Assembly (NCBI RefSeq): GCF_900104635.1
Contig: NZ_FNWC01000007.1
Location: forward strand, 1,215,421-1,279,420
DNA length: 64,000 nucleotides
DNA from: Coprococcus phoceensis
GTDB taxonomy: Bacteria; Bacillota; Clostridia; Lachnospirales; Lachnospiraceae
Reading direction: 5' to 3'
This document shows, in pieces, positions 9,506-18,642 of this stretch; position 1 is the stretch's first letter; each line of letters starts with the position of its first letter. Under the pieces are notes generated by a model. That model did not search any database. It worked only from the letters and a program-made list of their open reading frames with translations, and had not been told where the DNA came from. The translations under genes and the position numbers were made by a program.

Positions 9506-9819
9506 TTGCCACTCTGAAAATTTTTCTCTATCTTCTCCATACGTTTGGTGAGGTCGTCGGCGATTCCCATGTCGATGAACTGGAACTCAAGAATCAAACC
9601 TGCTGCATCAAGTCCGGTCTCCGGATTCTTTAATTCCTCAACGGTGAACTGGTCTCCGTATGCTTTGCAGATAAAAAGACCCATCGCCTCAATGTCCTGC
9701 TTTGAATATCTCTGTTTTGCGTCGATAACCTCTGCAAGTTCGAGATATTCCGTGTATGTGTCGATTGACATTTTCGGCATTGTAAACTCTTTGTTATTGA
9801 CTATAATTTTTCTTTTCAT
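9502..9819 (-). CDS. Tail assembly chaperone, upstream (G-like) protein
   Basis: 105 residues: MKRKIIVNNKEFTMPKMSID then helices, the usual form of siphophage tail chaperones that coat the tape measure protein during assembly. It lies between the major tail protein and the tape measure gene, where such pairs always sit. The ribosome binding site AGGAGG is within a leader ATATAACAGGAGG shared by several genes of this prophage. The gene ends in a -1 slippery site, so a fraction of products should continue into the following frame. Confidence 0.82.
   Translation of the reverse strand: MKRKIIVNNKEFTMPKMSIDTYTEYLELAEVIDAKQRYSKQDIEAMGLFICKAYGDQFTVEELKNPETGLDAAGLILEFQFIDMGIADDLTKRMEKIEKNFQSGK
9517..9523 (-). 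promoter_or_regulatory. Programmed -1 ribosomal frameshift slippery site
   Basis: On the minus strand the bases AAATTTT are phased A AAT TTT relative to the upstream chaperone frame, a canonical X XXY YYZ heptamer. A -1 slip re-pairs as AAA TTT and continues TCA GAG TGG CAA GTG, which is the frame of the next gene. The zero-frame stop TGA (9504-9502) follows 12 bases later. No stimulatory structure was modelled. Confidence 0.75.
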
Positions 9820-9848
9820 GATTTATCCTCCTGTTATATATCCTCTTA

Positions 9849-10484
9849 TTAGCCTAAACCGCCGTTTTTCTCCTGCACTTTGCTGAACCAATTCTTGATT
9901 GCCTCTGCTGCCTTTGTATCTTCTGTTACAAGGTTTGATTCATCAACAGAAATCTCATATGCATTGTCAAGACTTCTCTCATAGAATGAACCCTTGACGC
10001 TCTTTGTTTTCGGAGACAGTTTTCCCTCTTTTGTGCTTGCCTCCTCGCTGATTCCCTCTGCAAACTTTCCGGCATACAACCACTTGAAATCATACTTTCT
10101 GTTGAGTTTTCTTTCTCTCCATCCGACAGCGACCTCCGGTGCTTTGTCGTCTGCCGTCTTTACGAGGAAACCATTCTCATACAACTGACCGAAAAGAATC
10201 TGTCTGTCCTGTGGTGCAAGGGCGTTGACCTCAAGTTCGATTTCAGTTCCCTCATATGAATTGATGACCTCCTCTGTTCCGTCGTCAGAGTAGATTTTCT
10301 CCGAACTCCATTTTTCATCAACTTTTGCTTTGATTGCTCTTGCCAGTTTGACCGGAGTTTCTGCAACGTATGCTTTCGCATCGTTCTGTGTGAGTTTTGC
10401 GATGTAGAAATCTCTACAACCGCAAGTTCTACTTCTGACAATCTTCTGTTCTGTTTCGCTGACCTGTGTTACTGTTTCGCTCAT
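9849..10484 (-). CDS. Major tail tube protein (phi13 type)
   Basis: 211 residues with a central pattern typical of the phi13-family tail tube: RDFYIAKLTQND, IKAKVDEKWSSEKIYSDDG, then EIELEVNALAPQDRQILFGQ and RKLNRKYDFKWLYAGKFAEG. These proteins stack as hexameric rings to form the siphophage tail. The gene is first in the tail block after the head-tail connector genes and precedes the chaperones. The first 20 residues are polar and may be flexible. Confidence 0.88.
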   Translation of the reverse strand: MSETVTQVSETEQKIVRSRTCGCRDFYIAKLTQNDAKAYVAETPVKLARAIKAKVDEKWSSEKIYSDDGTEEVINSYEGTEIELEVNALAPQDRQILFGQLYENGFLVKTADDKAPEVAVGWRERKLNRKYDFKWLYAGKFAEGISEEASTKEGKLSPKTKSVKGSFYERSLDNAYEISVDESNLVTEDTKAAEAIKNWFSKVQEKNGGLG

Positions 10485-10486
10485 GT

Positions 10487-10849
10487 CTATTCCTCCATTT
10501 CATAAAACTTTGAAAACCTTTGTGCTTTCATATAGATTCCGTCCTCCGGCTTTGAATCGTCTCCATTCCTGCCGTCAAATGAGAAATCATTTTCTTTCAT
10601 GAGTGACTTGATTTCCCTCGCAAGTTCAACCTCGTCATTCTCTGAAAATATAGTGACCTGCACTGACAGCGTCACTCCCTCTGCATCGTCGTCCGAAAAA
10701 TTCTCGTCGTTTTCTCCCAAATCCCACAATGTCACATGTCTGTCATGGATGTTTTTGTTATACCATCCTTGCATCACAATGATTCTCCTGTCTGATATTG
10801 GTTTCAATGCGTCGGATGCATCTTTGATGATGTCCGGACTGCTGCTCAT
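10487..10849 (-). CDS. Tail terminator-like protein
   Basis: 120 residues, starts two bases after the upstream gene in a tight operon. Alternating strands and a C-terminal amphipathic segment (YMKAQRFSKFYEMEE) suit the small alpha/beta tail terminator fold that caps the tail and joins it to the head. The position between the HK97 gp10-like gene and the tail tube gene is where tail terminators sit. No diagnostic motif was recognised; assignment is by synteny and size. Confidence 0.65.
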   Translation of the reverse strand: MSSSPDIIKDASDALKPISDRRIIVMQGWYNKNIHDRHVTLWDLGENDENFSDDDAEGVTLSVQVTIFSENDEVELAREIKSLMKENDFSFDGRNGDDSKPEDGIYMKAQRFSKFYEMEE

Positions 10850-10858
10850 GCTCTCACC

Positions 10859-11308
10859 TCATTTCAATGTGTTGTCTAAATATGATTGATATTCCTGTTC
10901 TGCGATTTTTTGCAGTTCCGCATCTGCCTCACGCCCTGTTGCATAGATAAATTCTTGAGGCGGGCGATAGATAGTTCCCCAGTTTATGAATTTCACATAA
11001 AAATGTTCGCTGTTGTCCGACTTTTCCCATCCAACATCCGCAGACGCTCCGGTGTCTTTCACCTTGACCGCTCCTAGTGGTATGCTGTCCGCTGCATGTG
11101 ATGTCACGGATGACTTTGAACCAAATCCTCGACCGGACAATTTAATGTCCGCAGATTTCGGAATCTTGCCGGACATGATGTTTTTCACGACTGGTTCGCT
11201 TTGCTTTACAATCTTTTGATTGACCTCTTTTATGTCCTCGTCGCTTGCTGCGTCCTCAAATGCTTTCATGAGTTCTTTCAAGCCTTGAAATTCCATCTCA
11301 ATTTTCAC
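10859..11308 (-). CDS. HK97 gp10-like head-tail component
   Basis: 149 residues. The N-terminus (EFQGLKELMKAFEDAASDED), a basic middle and the C-terminal motif KFINWGTIYRPPQEFIYATG are characteristic of the HK97 gp10 family, in which a conserved aromatic-G-x and P-x-F region appears near residue 110. These proteins take part in head-tail joining. It is embedded between the head closure protein and the tail terminator-like gene, which matches HK97-type gene order. Confidence 0.82.
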   Translation of the reverse strand: MKIEMEFQGLKELMKAFEDAASDEDIKEVNQKIVKQSEPVVKNIMSGKIPKSADIKLSGRGFGSKSSVTSHAADSIPLGAVKVKDTGASADVGWEKSDNSEHFYVKFINWGTIYRPPQEFIYATGREADAELQKIAEQEYQSYLDNTLK

Positions 11309-11337
11309 TGCATCACCTCCGGTGTCAGATTATGACA

Positions 11338-11655
11338 CTACGCTCCCGCTCTGCATTTCAACTGATATTTCCTGTCGTCTGTGAACATCGGACACGCATC
11401 ATATATCTTGAACTCAACGCCTTTATACACTGCATAGAACTCTTTCAGATTCAATCTGATTTCCTCCATCTTGTCGCAGGCTCTTGTTTCAAACACAATC
11501 GTGTTCTCAAGACCTATCTGCAACGCATTGTATTTCTCGTTTGTTCCCAAACTCTTGACATCGCACCAACATGAGAAAAAATCCTGTTCCTCCTGCTGCC
11601 GTCTGCCATCAACAACGCTTGTTGTCTTGCGAATTATCTTGATTCTGCCTGTCAT
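11338..11655 (-). CDS. Head closure / head-tail adaptor protein
   Basis: 105 residues, small beta-barrel pattern: MTGRIKIIRKTTSVVDGRRQ with a CWCDVKSL turn and IVFETRACDKM. Size and position fit the SPP1 gp16-type stopper that closes the portal after packaging. It overlaps the upstream connector gene by four bases (ATGA-type coupling). The identification is by family pattern and gene order. Confidence 0.75.
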   Translation of the reverse strand: MTGRIKIIRKTTSVVDGRRQQEEQDFFSCWCDVKSLGTNEKYNALQIGLENTIVFETRACDKMEEIRLNLKEFYAVYKGVEFKIYDACPMFTDDRKYQLKCRAGA

Positions 11656-11960
11656 TCTGCTGCACCTCCGTATATTTCTTTCAATAGCATGGAGGAAACG
11701 GCAGCAGAGAGCGTTTTCGTGTCGCTCCGGTACTTGTCACGGTTGTCGTACAGTTCTTTCACGGACATAAATGCAAGCAGTTTTTGACGGCTTGTGAGGT
11801 TGTTCCGGTCGAAATTCGGAATCAGTTCCGTCATTTCATCCAGTGTCGTGTCAAACATCAATTCAAGGATTTCGATGTCGTCATCATAGTCGATGTGACA
11901 ATATGTCTTGCATGTAGCAATCAGACCGCCTCTGTACTTCTCTTTTTCTTCATCCGTCAT
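11652..11960 (-). CDS. Head-tail connector protein (gp6/gp15-like)
   Basis: 102 residues, all-helical: CKTYCHIDYDDDIEILELMF is followed by helices with LTSRQKLLAFMSVKELYDNRD, typical of the small gp6-like connectors that form a ring below the portal. I chose the ATG at 11960 (AGGTGAG just upstream) rather than a TTG 18 bases earlier. It lies between the capsid and stopper genes. Confidence 0.78.
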   Translation of the reverse strand: MTDEEKEKYRGGLIATCKTYCHIDYDDDIEILELMFDTTLDEMTELIPNFDRNNLTSRQKLLAFMSVKELYDNRDKYRSDTKTLSAAVSSMLLKEIYGGAAE

Positions 11961-12010
11961 GTTCTCACCTGCTTTCAATAGCAGGACGGATTCACCGCCC
12001 TGCTGCCATA

Positions 12011-13243
12011 TTACCCGTTGATAACTTCTGTAATCTGACCCTTGATGACTGCTCCCTTGTCAACAGGCTGCACATCGAAACGGTCACGCACCTTGATTCC
12101 GGTCATGTCCTTATCCCATAAACCCGCACCTTTGTCATTGAGGTCGATTGTGAGGACATTTCTGTCAAAGAGTGTGACTGCCTCTTTTAAGTCACCGCAG
12201 AAAATAGGATGCTTGTACCCGTCGATTGTGTGACCATCGGTGTTCATAATCTTCTCGGATGCAAGAGTTTTCTTTGATAATTTGATGATAGGATATTCAC
12301 CGAAAAGCATCTTTCCCTTTGTCTGCTGTGTCGGGTCTTTCTGTAAAATATAGTTGCCGTCTTTATCCTTTAACTTGTCAAGGTAGTTGAAACCGCTCTG
12401 ATTTGTGATAACAACTGCATTGTCAGCGATTGCAGGGTCTAACTGCTCATTGAAAATGTCCTTGAGGCTGTCAAGGTTCTCGACTGTGACCTCTTTCCCT
12501 TTTGTCATCTCGTTGAGTACCTTGAGAATCATTGCGTTACGGGTTGCCTTTGTTTTCTTGGCAATCCATTTGTTGATGTATGCCATGATGTTGGATGCTG
12601 TGTCCTCAAGTAACTCTGCTGTCATCTTGAGGATTCCACCCTTTTTCTTTACCTTGTACTCAATCGGTAAAAATTCCGGTTCGTCCATCTCCGGAAAATC
12701 CGCAGCCTCGTCAACATTGTCAAATGGTGTTGATTCTGCATCAACCTCAATGTTTCGTGTTCCTGTCTTAGTTGTTACGCCCTCGACATTGACATACTGT
12801 TCAAGGTTGTCGGATGAACGACGCAACTCGATGATGTCTGTTCTGATGTCCTCCGGAATTGTCACGCCGATTCCGACCTCTCCCTCACTTCCTGCGGTTG
12901 TGTCGGATGTGAGTGCATCCTTGTACACCTTGATGTCTGCCTCGTCTGCCTCTTTGTGCAGGAATCCGGCTTTGACAATGTTGACAAATGATTTCACGAT
13001 GTTCTTTTTGTCCGGCTTGACATCCTCGCCGACCTGCTTTGCAGTTCCATCCTTGACCTTGTTCTCGATGCCGTCCTGCTCGTCCTCGTCCAAATCATAG
13101 AGGAGGTCGAATCTGTTCTGTAATTCTACGAGTTCCTCCTTTGCTGCTCTTGCCTTGTCGAGTTTTCCATCGTTCACAAGGCTCTTGACTTCATTTTTCT
13201 TGTCGTTAATCTGCTTTAATAACTTCTGTAATTCCTTATTCAT
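12011..13243 (-). CDS. Major capsid protein, HK97 fold
   Basis: 410 residues. The first about 100 residues are a charged coiled coil (LLKQINDKKNEVKSLVNDGK) of the kind removed as the delta domain during maturation; the capsid body follows with E-loop (DIRTDIIELRRSSDNLEQYV), spine helix (ELLEDTASNIMAYINKWIAK) and C-terminal A-domain strands (DRNVLTIDLNDKG, MTGIKVRDRFDVQ). It directly follows the ClpP-type protease gene expected to process it. Confidence 0.93.
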   Translation of the reverse strand: MNKELQKLLKQINDKKNEVKSLVNDGKLDKARAAKEELVELQNRFDLLYDLDEDEQDGIENKVKDGTAKQVGEDVKPDKKNIVKSFVNIVKAGFLHKEADEADIKVYKDALTSDTTAGSEGEVGIGVTIPEDIRTDIIELRRSSDNLEQYVNVEGVTTKTGTRNIEVDAESTPFDNVDEAADFPEMDEPEFLPIEYKVKKKGGILKMTAELLEDTASNIMAYINKWIAKKTKATRNAMILKVLNEMTKGKEVTVENLDSLKDIFNEQLDPAIADNAVVITNQSGFNYLDKLKDKDGNYILQKDPTQQTKGKMLFGEYPIIKLSKKTLASEKIMNTDGHTIDGYKHPIFCGDLKEAVTLFDRNVLTIDLNDKGAGLWDKDMTGIKVRDRFDVQPVDKGAVIKGQITEVING

Positions 13244-13263
13244 GACTTTCTGTCCTCCATTTC

Positions 13264-14091
13264 TTACATACCATAAAGGTATAAATCATCAAGAATCTGC
13301 TGCTTTTCTGCCTCGATTCTCTGTTTCTCTGCCTCTGCTGCTGCATTGTTCCGGTTTTCCAATTCCGCAATTACCGCATCGACAATGTCCTTTGTGTCGA
13401 TTCCCTTGAGTGCCTCCGGAATATTGTTGTATTTCTCGAAAAAGTCAGATGCACACGCTGCAACTGCTGCCTTTTCCTCGATTTCAACATTGAAATACTG
13501 CTGCATCTTCTTACTGTCGAACCATGTCTCATTGCTCATGAGAGATTGAATTTTGTCTCTTGTGACACCCTCCTGCACATGCTCCATGTAGACATCAAGA
13601 ATTGAATCCTCGCAGAGATTCAACTGTTTTATGACTGCCTTGAAATCATCTGCGTTTCCGTATGCCATGCACAACGGTTTGTGAATCATTGCTTGAGCAC
13701 CTGTTGCAAAATGCAGTTCGTCACATGCAAACATGATGACTGATGCAATGGATGCAGCCATTCCGTCAACATATCCGACTTTGTGTCCGTCATATCGCTT
13801 TAACTGGTTGTAGATTGCCAGTCCTGCAAATACATCTCCACCGCCGGAATTGAAATAGATGTCAATGTCCTCATATCCATCTAACTGGTTGAGGAAATCT
13901 GCGATGTCCTGCGGACATCTGTCCTCCTCGTACCACATGGATTCCCATGTCGCTGATACAATGTCACCGTAGAAATACAAGGAACATCTGCTCTGCTCCT
14001 CGTCCTGCTCTAAATCCAAATATCCGACATTTTCAACTTTCCCGCTGCGTTTATTCTTCTTTGTAAAATCAAAACGTCTCTTTTTTGGCAT
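13264..14091 (-). CDS. Head maturation protease, ClpP-type
   Basis: 275 residues. The ClpP fold is clear at residues 75-190: IDIYFNSGGGDVFAGLAIYN, then the nucleophile in GMAASIASVI (Ser114) and the base in MIHKP (His137). These proteases cleave the capsid delta domain during prohead maturation. Residues 240-270 form a glutamine- and glutamate-rich helix that may act as scaffold; no separate scaffold gene is present. Placed between portal and capsid as in many HK97-type phages. Confidence 0.92.
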   Translation of the reverse strand: MPKKRRFDFTKKNKRSGKVENVGYLDLEQDEEQSRCSLYFYGDIVSATWESMWYEEDRCPQDIADFLNQLDGYEDIDIYFNSGGGDVFAGLAIYNQLKRYDGHKVGYVDGMAASIASVIMFACDELHFATGAQAMIHKPLCMAYGNADDFKAVIKQLNLCEDSILDVYMEHVQEGVTRDKIQSLMSNETWFDSKKMQQYFNVEIEEKAAVAACASDFFEKYNNIPEALKGIDTKDIVDAVIAELENRNNAAAEAEKQRIEAEKQQILDDLYLYGM

Positions 14092-14093
14092 GA

Positions 14094-15485
14094 TTATTCA
14101 CCTCCCTCCTGTTCATCCTCGTCCTCTGCCTCGTCGGTTTCGTCCGGTTCTGTTTCTGTGTCCGGCTCTGTTTCTTCCTCCGGCTGTTCCGGTTCATCGG
14201 CGTTCTCCTGTTCGGATTCGCCTTTCAAATATGCTGCACCCGCCATCGTCAACGGTACGATGCTACCGTTCGCAAGTAGGACATCGCCTCCCTCCGCATC
14301 TTCCATGTCGAGTTTACGTCTTGCCTCATTCGGTTTCATAATCATTCCATTGACAGCGTTTCTCAAATATTCCATCTGTGTTTTTGAATCGGTTCGGAAT
14401 AATACTTTTTCGTTGAATTTGTAATAATATCCGTCGTCTGCATCTTCATCCGGCAGCATTTTGAAATTGATTTCCTCCTCATACTGCTTGATGATGAACA
14501 GTTCTGTGTCAACGTAGAACGATAATTGCTGCATTTCGCTGTTACTATATGACGACTTTGAATAGTCGTTGATTTGATTCGGTTTCACTCCGAACGCTCC
14601 GGCGATTTGCAGGGCATTATATTTTTTCAGTTCAAAGAACTGTGAATCAGTCAGTTTGATGTCGAGGGGCGTGAGTTTCATTCCTAACGGAACAGGCAGA
14701 ATTTTTCCTGTATTCTTTGCCCCGCTGCCGAACTCCTCAAACGATTTGACAAGTGCCTCTTTTGCCTTTTCGTTCAACTCTCCCGTGTATTCGAGTGTTG
14801 CTTTTGCTGTCAGACCACTCTCATACAAGTTATTCATGAACGCCTGTGATTCGGATGCACCTGCAACCGTGTCTCTCAAAATCTGCTGCACTGGTAGTCC
14901 TGTGATTCCGTCGAAACTGAATGATGTTTTGAAATGCATCACCTCGTCCGTGCTGAACACATATTGACGACCGGATGTCGGGTCTGTGTAGACGTACCAC
15001 AAACGCCCCACTCCTGCGAATATCCCTGCATCGTCAACGACTATCTGCACACAATTTGACTGCATGACCCACAAATCAACGATTTTTATTTCACCGCCGA
15101 ATTTCTTTCGGTCAAACTTCTTTCTCATATACACATAGCCGTTTCCGTAATGGTTGCGGTTGATTTCAACCGTGTTCCAAAATGTTGTTGGTGTCATGAA
15201 CGGATTCGGTCTTTTTGAGAGCAGTTTCGATGTATCTGTCGCCTCTGCCTCAATGATTCCCTTGTCCGTTTTCTGATAATATTTGATAGGCATTTTCGCA
15301 AGGGTCTCCGACAGCATCTTGAGACAAGTGAAATATGTGACCTCTGATGTCGGTTTTCCTTTTCTTTTCAATCCTATTCGCTCAAGGAACGACGGTGAGT
15401 TCAATGTCATTTTCCCTCCGTCGTTCTGTGGTTCGCCTCTCCACCAATTTGAAATTTTTACTCCTAATCTCTGAAACGGATTCAT
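14094..15485 (-). CDS. Portal protein, HK97 type
   Basis: 463 residues beginning MNPFQRLGVKISNWW. The region YFTCLKMLSETLAKMPIKYY (from about 50) and the later GAFGVKPNQINDYSKSSYSN followed by QQLSFYVDTELFIIKQYEEE are characteristic of HK97-family portals, which form the dodecameric packaging ring. The C-terminal 60 residues are extremely acidic (PEEETEPDTETEPDETDEAE) and probably disordered. One base separates it from TerL. Confidence 0.93.
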   Translation of the reverse strand: MNPFQRLGVKISNWWRGEPQNDGGKMTLNSPSFLERIGLKRKGKPTSEVTYFTCLKMLSETLAKMPIKYYQKTDKGIIEAEATDTSKLLSKRPNPFMTPTTFWNTVEINRNHYGNGYVYMRKKFDRKKFGGEIKIVDLWVMQSNCVQIVVDDAGIFAGVGRLWYVYTDPTSGRQYVFSTDEVMHFKTSFSFDGITGLPVQQILRDTVAGASESQAFMNNLYESGLTAKATLEYTGELNEKAKEALVKSFEEFGSGAKNTGKILPVPLGMKLTPLDIKLTDSQFFELKKYNALQIAGAFGVKPNQINDYSKSSYSNSEMQQLSFYVDTELFIIKQYEEEINFKMLPDEDADDGYYYKFNEKVLFRTDSKTQMEYLRNAVNGMIMKPNEARRKLDMEDAEGGDVLLANGSIVPLTMAGAAYLKGESEQENADEPEQPEEETEPDTETEPDETDEAEDEDEQEGGE

Positions 15486-17285
15486 TTATTTCTCACCGCC
15501 TTTCTTCATGTATTTTTCATATTGCTCAAGCCATTCATTGACAGTTTCGTTCACGTCCGGGCGGTATTCCTCTTTCATTGCGTGTTTCCATGCGTCGATG
15601 ATAGCGTCAATCGGGTCGATTCGTTCTGTCGTGATGTCCTTATCAATCTTTATTTCGCCGTAGTTGTTTGAAATGGTCTTTGCGTTCGCAATCGACCAAA
15701 CAAGCAGACTGTCGACCGGAACAACTATCTTGTTGCCCTCTTTGCCGACTTCCATTCCCTCAATCTCCACATTGCCCGCAAGGATTTCAAGTCTGAAATC
15801 AACGGTCGCATCGTTCAACTCTTTTGCTGTCTGCGTGACAGAGATTGAATCGAATCCCATCGCCTCAAGGTCTGACAGGAACGCCGATGCGTTGTGCGGG
15901 TCGTAACAAATCAACTGCGGTTTGAGGTTGTATTCTCTCACCAAATCCTCAAGGTATTTGATGATATATTTGTAATCTGTCTTGATTCCTCCCAGTGTTT
16001 CCGTTACCGTCACAAGACCTTTTTCAATCCATACGTCGTATGGTACTTTGTCGGTCTTGATGTGTTCATCCACCCTTGAGGACGGAATGAATGAATGTGT
16101 GTGAACAAAATATTTTTTCGTGTCCTCCACCATGAACGGAATCACGATTGCGATTGATGTCAAGTCGCCTCCGGATGACAAGTCAACTCCGACATAGCAC
16201 TTTGACCCTCTGAAATCCTTGAGTGATTTCAGAACGGCACATGCTTTCCATGATGCAATGTCCTTGATGTACAGTGAATTTGACCACTGCATCCACATAT
16301 TCAACTGCTTTACAAGGAAATCTCTCAAGTCCTCCCCGCCCATATCACGGGCAGTGTGTGCAATCGGAATGAGGTTCTCAAGTGCATCCCTGTCAAACTC
16401 AAGAATCGGGTTCGCTTTTATCCAGTTTTCCGGTGTGTACCTGTCATCGTGTTCGTCCATCTGTGCGATGTAGACAAATTGACTGTCATTCTCGAAAACG
16501 CCCTTGAGTAGATTGCAGCAATACTCATACAATTTGTAGCACGGCGACTTGAGGTCGAACCCTGCTGTCGTAATGACTGAAATCAACGCCGACTTGAGTT
16601 TCTTGATACCGCCCTCAAGCAGTTTGTACATCTGATTTGTTTTGTGTGCGTGATACTCGTCGACGATTCCCAAATATGCACGGTGTCCGTCAAGTGACTT
16701 TGTGTCTCCGGACAACGCTTTGATTTCCGAATGTGTCAGCAAACAGTCAATCGTGTGGTTGTGGTCGTGAACCTTGAACCACTCTGACAAATCCTCGTCG
16801 GAATTGATGAATTTTGCGACCTCGTCAAAAACTATGTTCGCTTGGTCTTGCTTTGTAGCCGTACAAAATATTTTTCCGTACTTGTACCCGTCAAAATTGC
16901 CGTAATAACACGCCAAAATACCATTGATGAACGATTTTCCGTTCTGTCGTCCTAATTGCACATAGGATGTTCTGAATCGTCTGTATGACTTTTCCTTTGT
17001 TCTCCATCCATTGAGCGACCCTAAAATGAAACACTGGAACGGATATGCCGTCACATGCTCATTTTCCTCGCCCTCTGCAATGGTCAATTCCTCTGCGAAA
17101 TTGATGATTTCCTCCGACTTTTCAACGTCGAAATAGTATTTGTACGGTGCTGCTTTCGATTTTTCGATGTCGTCAAGATGCCTCTGACATGCAAGACGGA
17201 CATATTCTCCGGCTGTTATCTTGCCCGATACGACATCAAGGGCGTATTGTGTGCAGCGGTCTTGTGTTTCTCCTGCTTTTGCCAT
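15486..17285 (-). CDS. terL: Terminase large subunit
   Basis: 599 residues. The ATPase motor shows the adapted Walker A GRQNGKS at about 112-118 and Walker B with catalytic Glu in YLGIVDEYHAH near 210. The C-terminal nuclease domain begins with YVGVDLSSGGDLTS (acidic residue in the DLS context) near 357 and continues to ERIDPIDAIIDAWKHAMKEE, which holds late acidic residues. This is the Terminase_1 family found in HK97-type phages. Its partner TerS is immediately upstream and an HNH endonuclease precedes it, suggesting cos-type packaging. Confidence 0.95.
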   Translation of the reverse strand: MAKAGETQDRCTQYALDVVSGKITAGEYVRLACQRHLDDIEKSKAAPYKYYFDVEKSEEIINFAEELTIAEGEENEHVTAYPFQCFILGSLNGWRTKEKSYRRFRTSYVQLGRQNGKSFINGILACYYGNFDGYKYGKIFCTATKQDQANIVFDEVAKFINSDEDLSEWFKVHDHNHTIDCLLTHSEIKALSGDTKSLDGHRAYLGIVDEYHAHKTNQMYKLLEGGIKKLKSALISVITTAGFDLKSPCYKLYEYCCNLLKGVFENDSQFVYIAQMDEHDDRYTPENWIKANPILEFDRDALENLIPIAHTARDMGGEDLRDFLVKQLNMWMQWSNSLYIKDIASWKACAVLKSLKDFRGSKCYVGVDLSSGGDLTSIAIVIPFMVEDTKKYFVHTHSFIPSSRVDEHIKTDKVPYDVWIEKGLVTVTETLGGIKTDYKYIIKYLEDLVREYNLKPQLICYDPHNASAFLSDLEAMGFDSISVTQTAKELNDATVDFRLEILAGNVEIEGMEVGKEGNKIVVPVDSLLVWSIANAKTISNNYGEIKIDKDITTERIDPIDAIIDAWKHAMKEEYRPDVNETVNEWLEQYEKYMKKGGEK

Positions 17286-17288
17286 GCC

Positions 17289-17828
17289 TTAATTTGCATA
17301 TTTCGCAAATTTGTTCTCCGGCTTTTGCTGTTGTGGTTTCGGTACGACCAAACGGCAGCGGGAGGAAACTGTCAGTCCGAAATCTGATGCTCCCTGCCTA
17401 CACTGTTTCATGCAGCGGTCTTGAATAATCATGAGGCGTTCTCTTTCTCCGGAAACGACCTGTCTTGTACCGACCTGCACACGTTCTTTTTCGCCCGTGT
17501 CCGGATTTTCCCGCATCTCATAGACTGGAACATCCTCCATCAATGGAGTTGCTCTGATTTGCTCTGTGATTTCGATGTACTGCGTTTGTGCAATGAGTAG
17601 TCTTGCCAGTGCATCGCAATCAAGGTTTGAAATCAGTTTGATTTCGAGTAATTCTTTTGCAATCTTCCGGAACTGTTTCTTTTGTTCCGGTGTCAAATAT
17701 GACGGAGGTCTCACTTTGTCGCATGGTGCTGTGACCTCGGCGTTTTTTCGTGCCTCAATCTCGGCTTTTGTTAGGTGTTTTCGCCCGTTCATCACAACCA
17801 AATCTGTAGGTTGTCTTTGTCCTGCCAT
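17289..17828 (-). CDS. Terminase small subunit, P27 family
   Basis: 179 residues. The N-terminus (GRKHLTKAEIEARKNAE, then PPSYLTPEQKKQFRKIAKEL) is typical of P27-family small terminases, which recognise the packaging site on viral DNA. The C-terminus is basic and glutamine-rich (RLVVPKPQQQKPENKF). It is three bases from TerL, and the HNH gene is 77 bases upstream. Confidence 0.88.
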   Translation of the reverse strand: MAGQRQPTDLVVMNGRKHLTKAEIEARKNAEVTAPCDKVRPPSYLTPEQKKQFRKIAKELLEIKLISNLDCDALARLLIAQTQYIEITEQIRATPLMEDVPVYEMRENPDTGEKERVQVGTRQVVSGERERLMIIQDRCMKQCRQGASDFGLTVSSRCRLVVPKPQQQKPENKFAKYAN

Positions 17829-17905
17829 GATGCAACAAACCTCCTTTCCGTCAGTATTTCAGTGCTTTTGTGTCACATTCTGACACCTCTTTCGGATATA
17901 CCCAT

Positions 17906-18415
17906 CTACTGAAATTCTCGTGGGGAGTTTTCTCCAAGGAAAAGAGGGGGTGCGACTAAAAACGAATCGCACAAAACTTTTTTATATCCCCCTGCCTCTC
18001 GAAAGTGGTACTCAATCAGTGACCTCAACTGTTTTTGTGTTGCTCTCATACTTGCTTTGCTCTGCTTATACAGAGCAGTGATTGTGTTGTGTGTCTTATG
18101 GTTGAGAGGTATGAGGTTGAACGGATTCAATCGCTGTTCCCAGTCGTCCTCAAGTTCAATGATATGGTGAACCGGATTGCATGTGAGCAACTCATGCTCG
18201 ACATATAGTGCGTATATATCTACATTGTCATAGACCTCAATGATACGCTCCCGCATTGCCCGCCATTCCTTTGATACATAGAACTCTGCTGCTCTCTCGT
18301 CTCGCCGTGTGTTGTTGTATATCATGTGTCTCGACTGCTGCCGATGCTCACACTCCTCGCACATCTTCATTGACTGCGGAATCAACTTCCCACACCTGCA
18401 TGATTTCAATAGCAT
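17906..18415 (-). CDS. HNH endonuclease of the packaging module
   Basis: 169 residues. The HNH core is visible at about 94-122: CNPVHHIIELEDDWEQRL with the paired histidines, then NPFNLIPLNHKTHN. Two cysteine pairs near the N-terminus (CRCGKLIPQS and CEEC) form a probable zinc site. Phage HNH proteins next to terS are needed for cos cleavage in HK97-type phages; that role is inferred here. GGAG is seven bases before the ATG. Confidence 0.9.
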   Translation of the reverse strand: MLLKSCRCGKLIPQSMKMCEECEHRQQSRHMIYNNTRRDERAAEFYVSKEWRAMRERIIEVYDNVDIYALYVEHELLTCNPVHHIIELEDDWEQRLNPFNLIPLNHKTHNTITALYKQSKASMRATQKQLRSLIEYHFREAGGYKKVLCDSFLVAPPLFLGENSPREFQ

Positions 18416-18453
18416 CTGTGTTCTCCTCTCTTGCTGTGTTCTCCTGCTGTGTT
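18416..18453. repeat. Short direct repeats upstream of the late operon
   Basis: The plus-strand string ctgtgttctcct occurs at 18416 and 18434, and a related ctgtgttatcc at 18447. They sit between the early-region terminator and the HNH start, where a late promoter is expected. They could be activator sites for the ArpU-like protein or chance; the first copy overlaps the ribosome binding site region. Confidence 0.3.
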
Positions 18454-18527
18454 ATCCACAAGAGGCGGGCAGTTATGCACATGACTGTGTATATACCACC
18501 CGCATATAACAGGAGGGCAAACAGGCA

Positions 18528-18558
18528 AGAAAAAAGCGACTGCACATCTGCAATCGCT
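18528..18558 (-). terminator. Intrinsic terminator ending the early operon
   Basis: Minus-strand stem AGCGATTGCA / TGCAGTCGCT (ten pairs including one G-T) with a four-base loop is followed by six T residues. It lies 85 bases after the ArpU-like gene and separates early from late transcription. Confidence 0.85.
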
Positions 18559-18642
18559 CGTCTCAACTGTTCACGCTAACATATTATCACGTTTATTTTG
18601 TCTTTTGTTCACCCACTTTTTACCCCTGTTTTCACCCTCATT

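Noticed and set aside
18416-18453. Repeats as iterons of a replication origin
   Set aside because: Only two and a half short copies with unequal spacing, overlapping a ribosome binding site.
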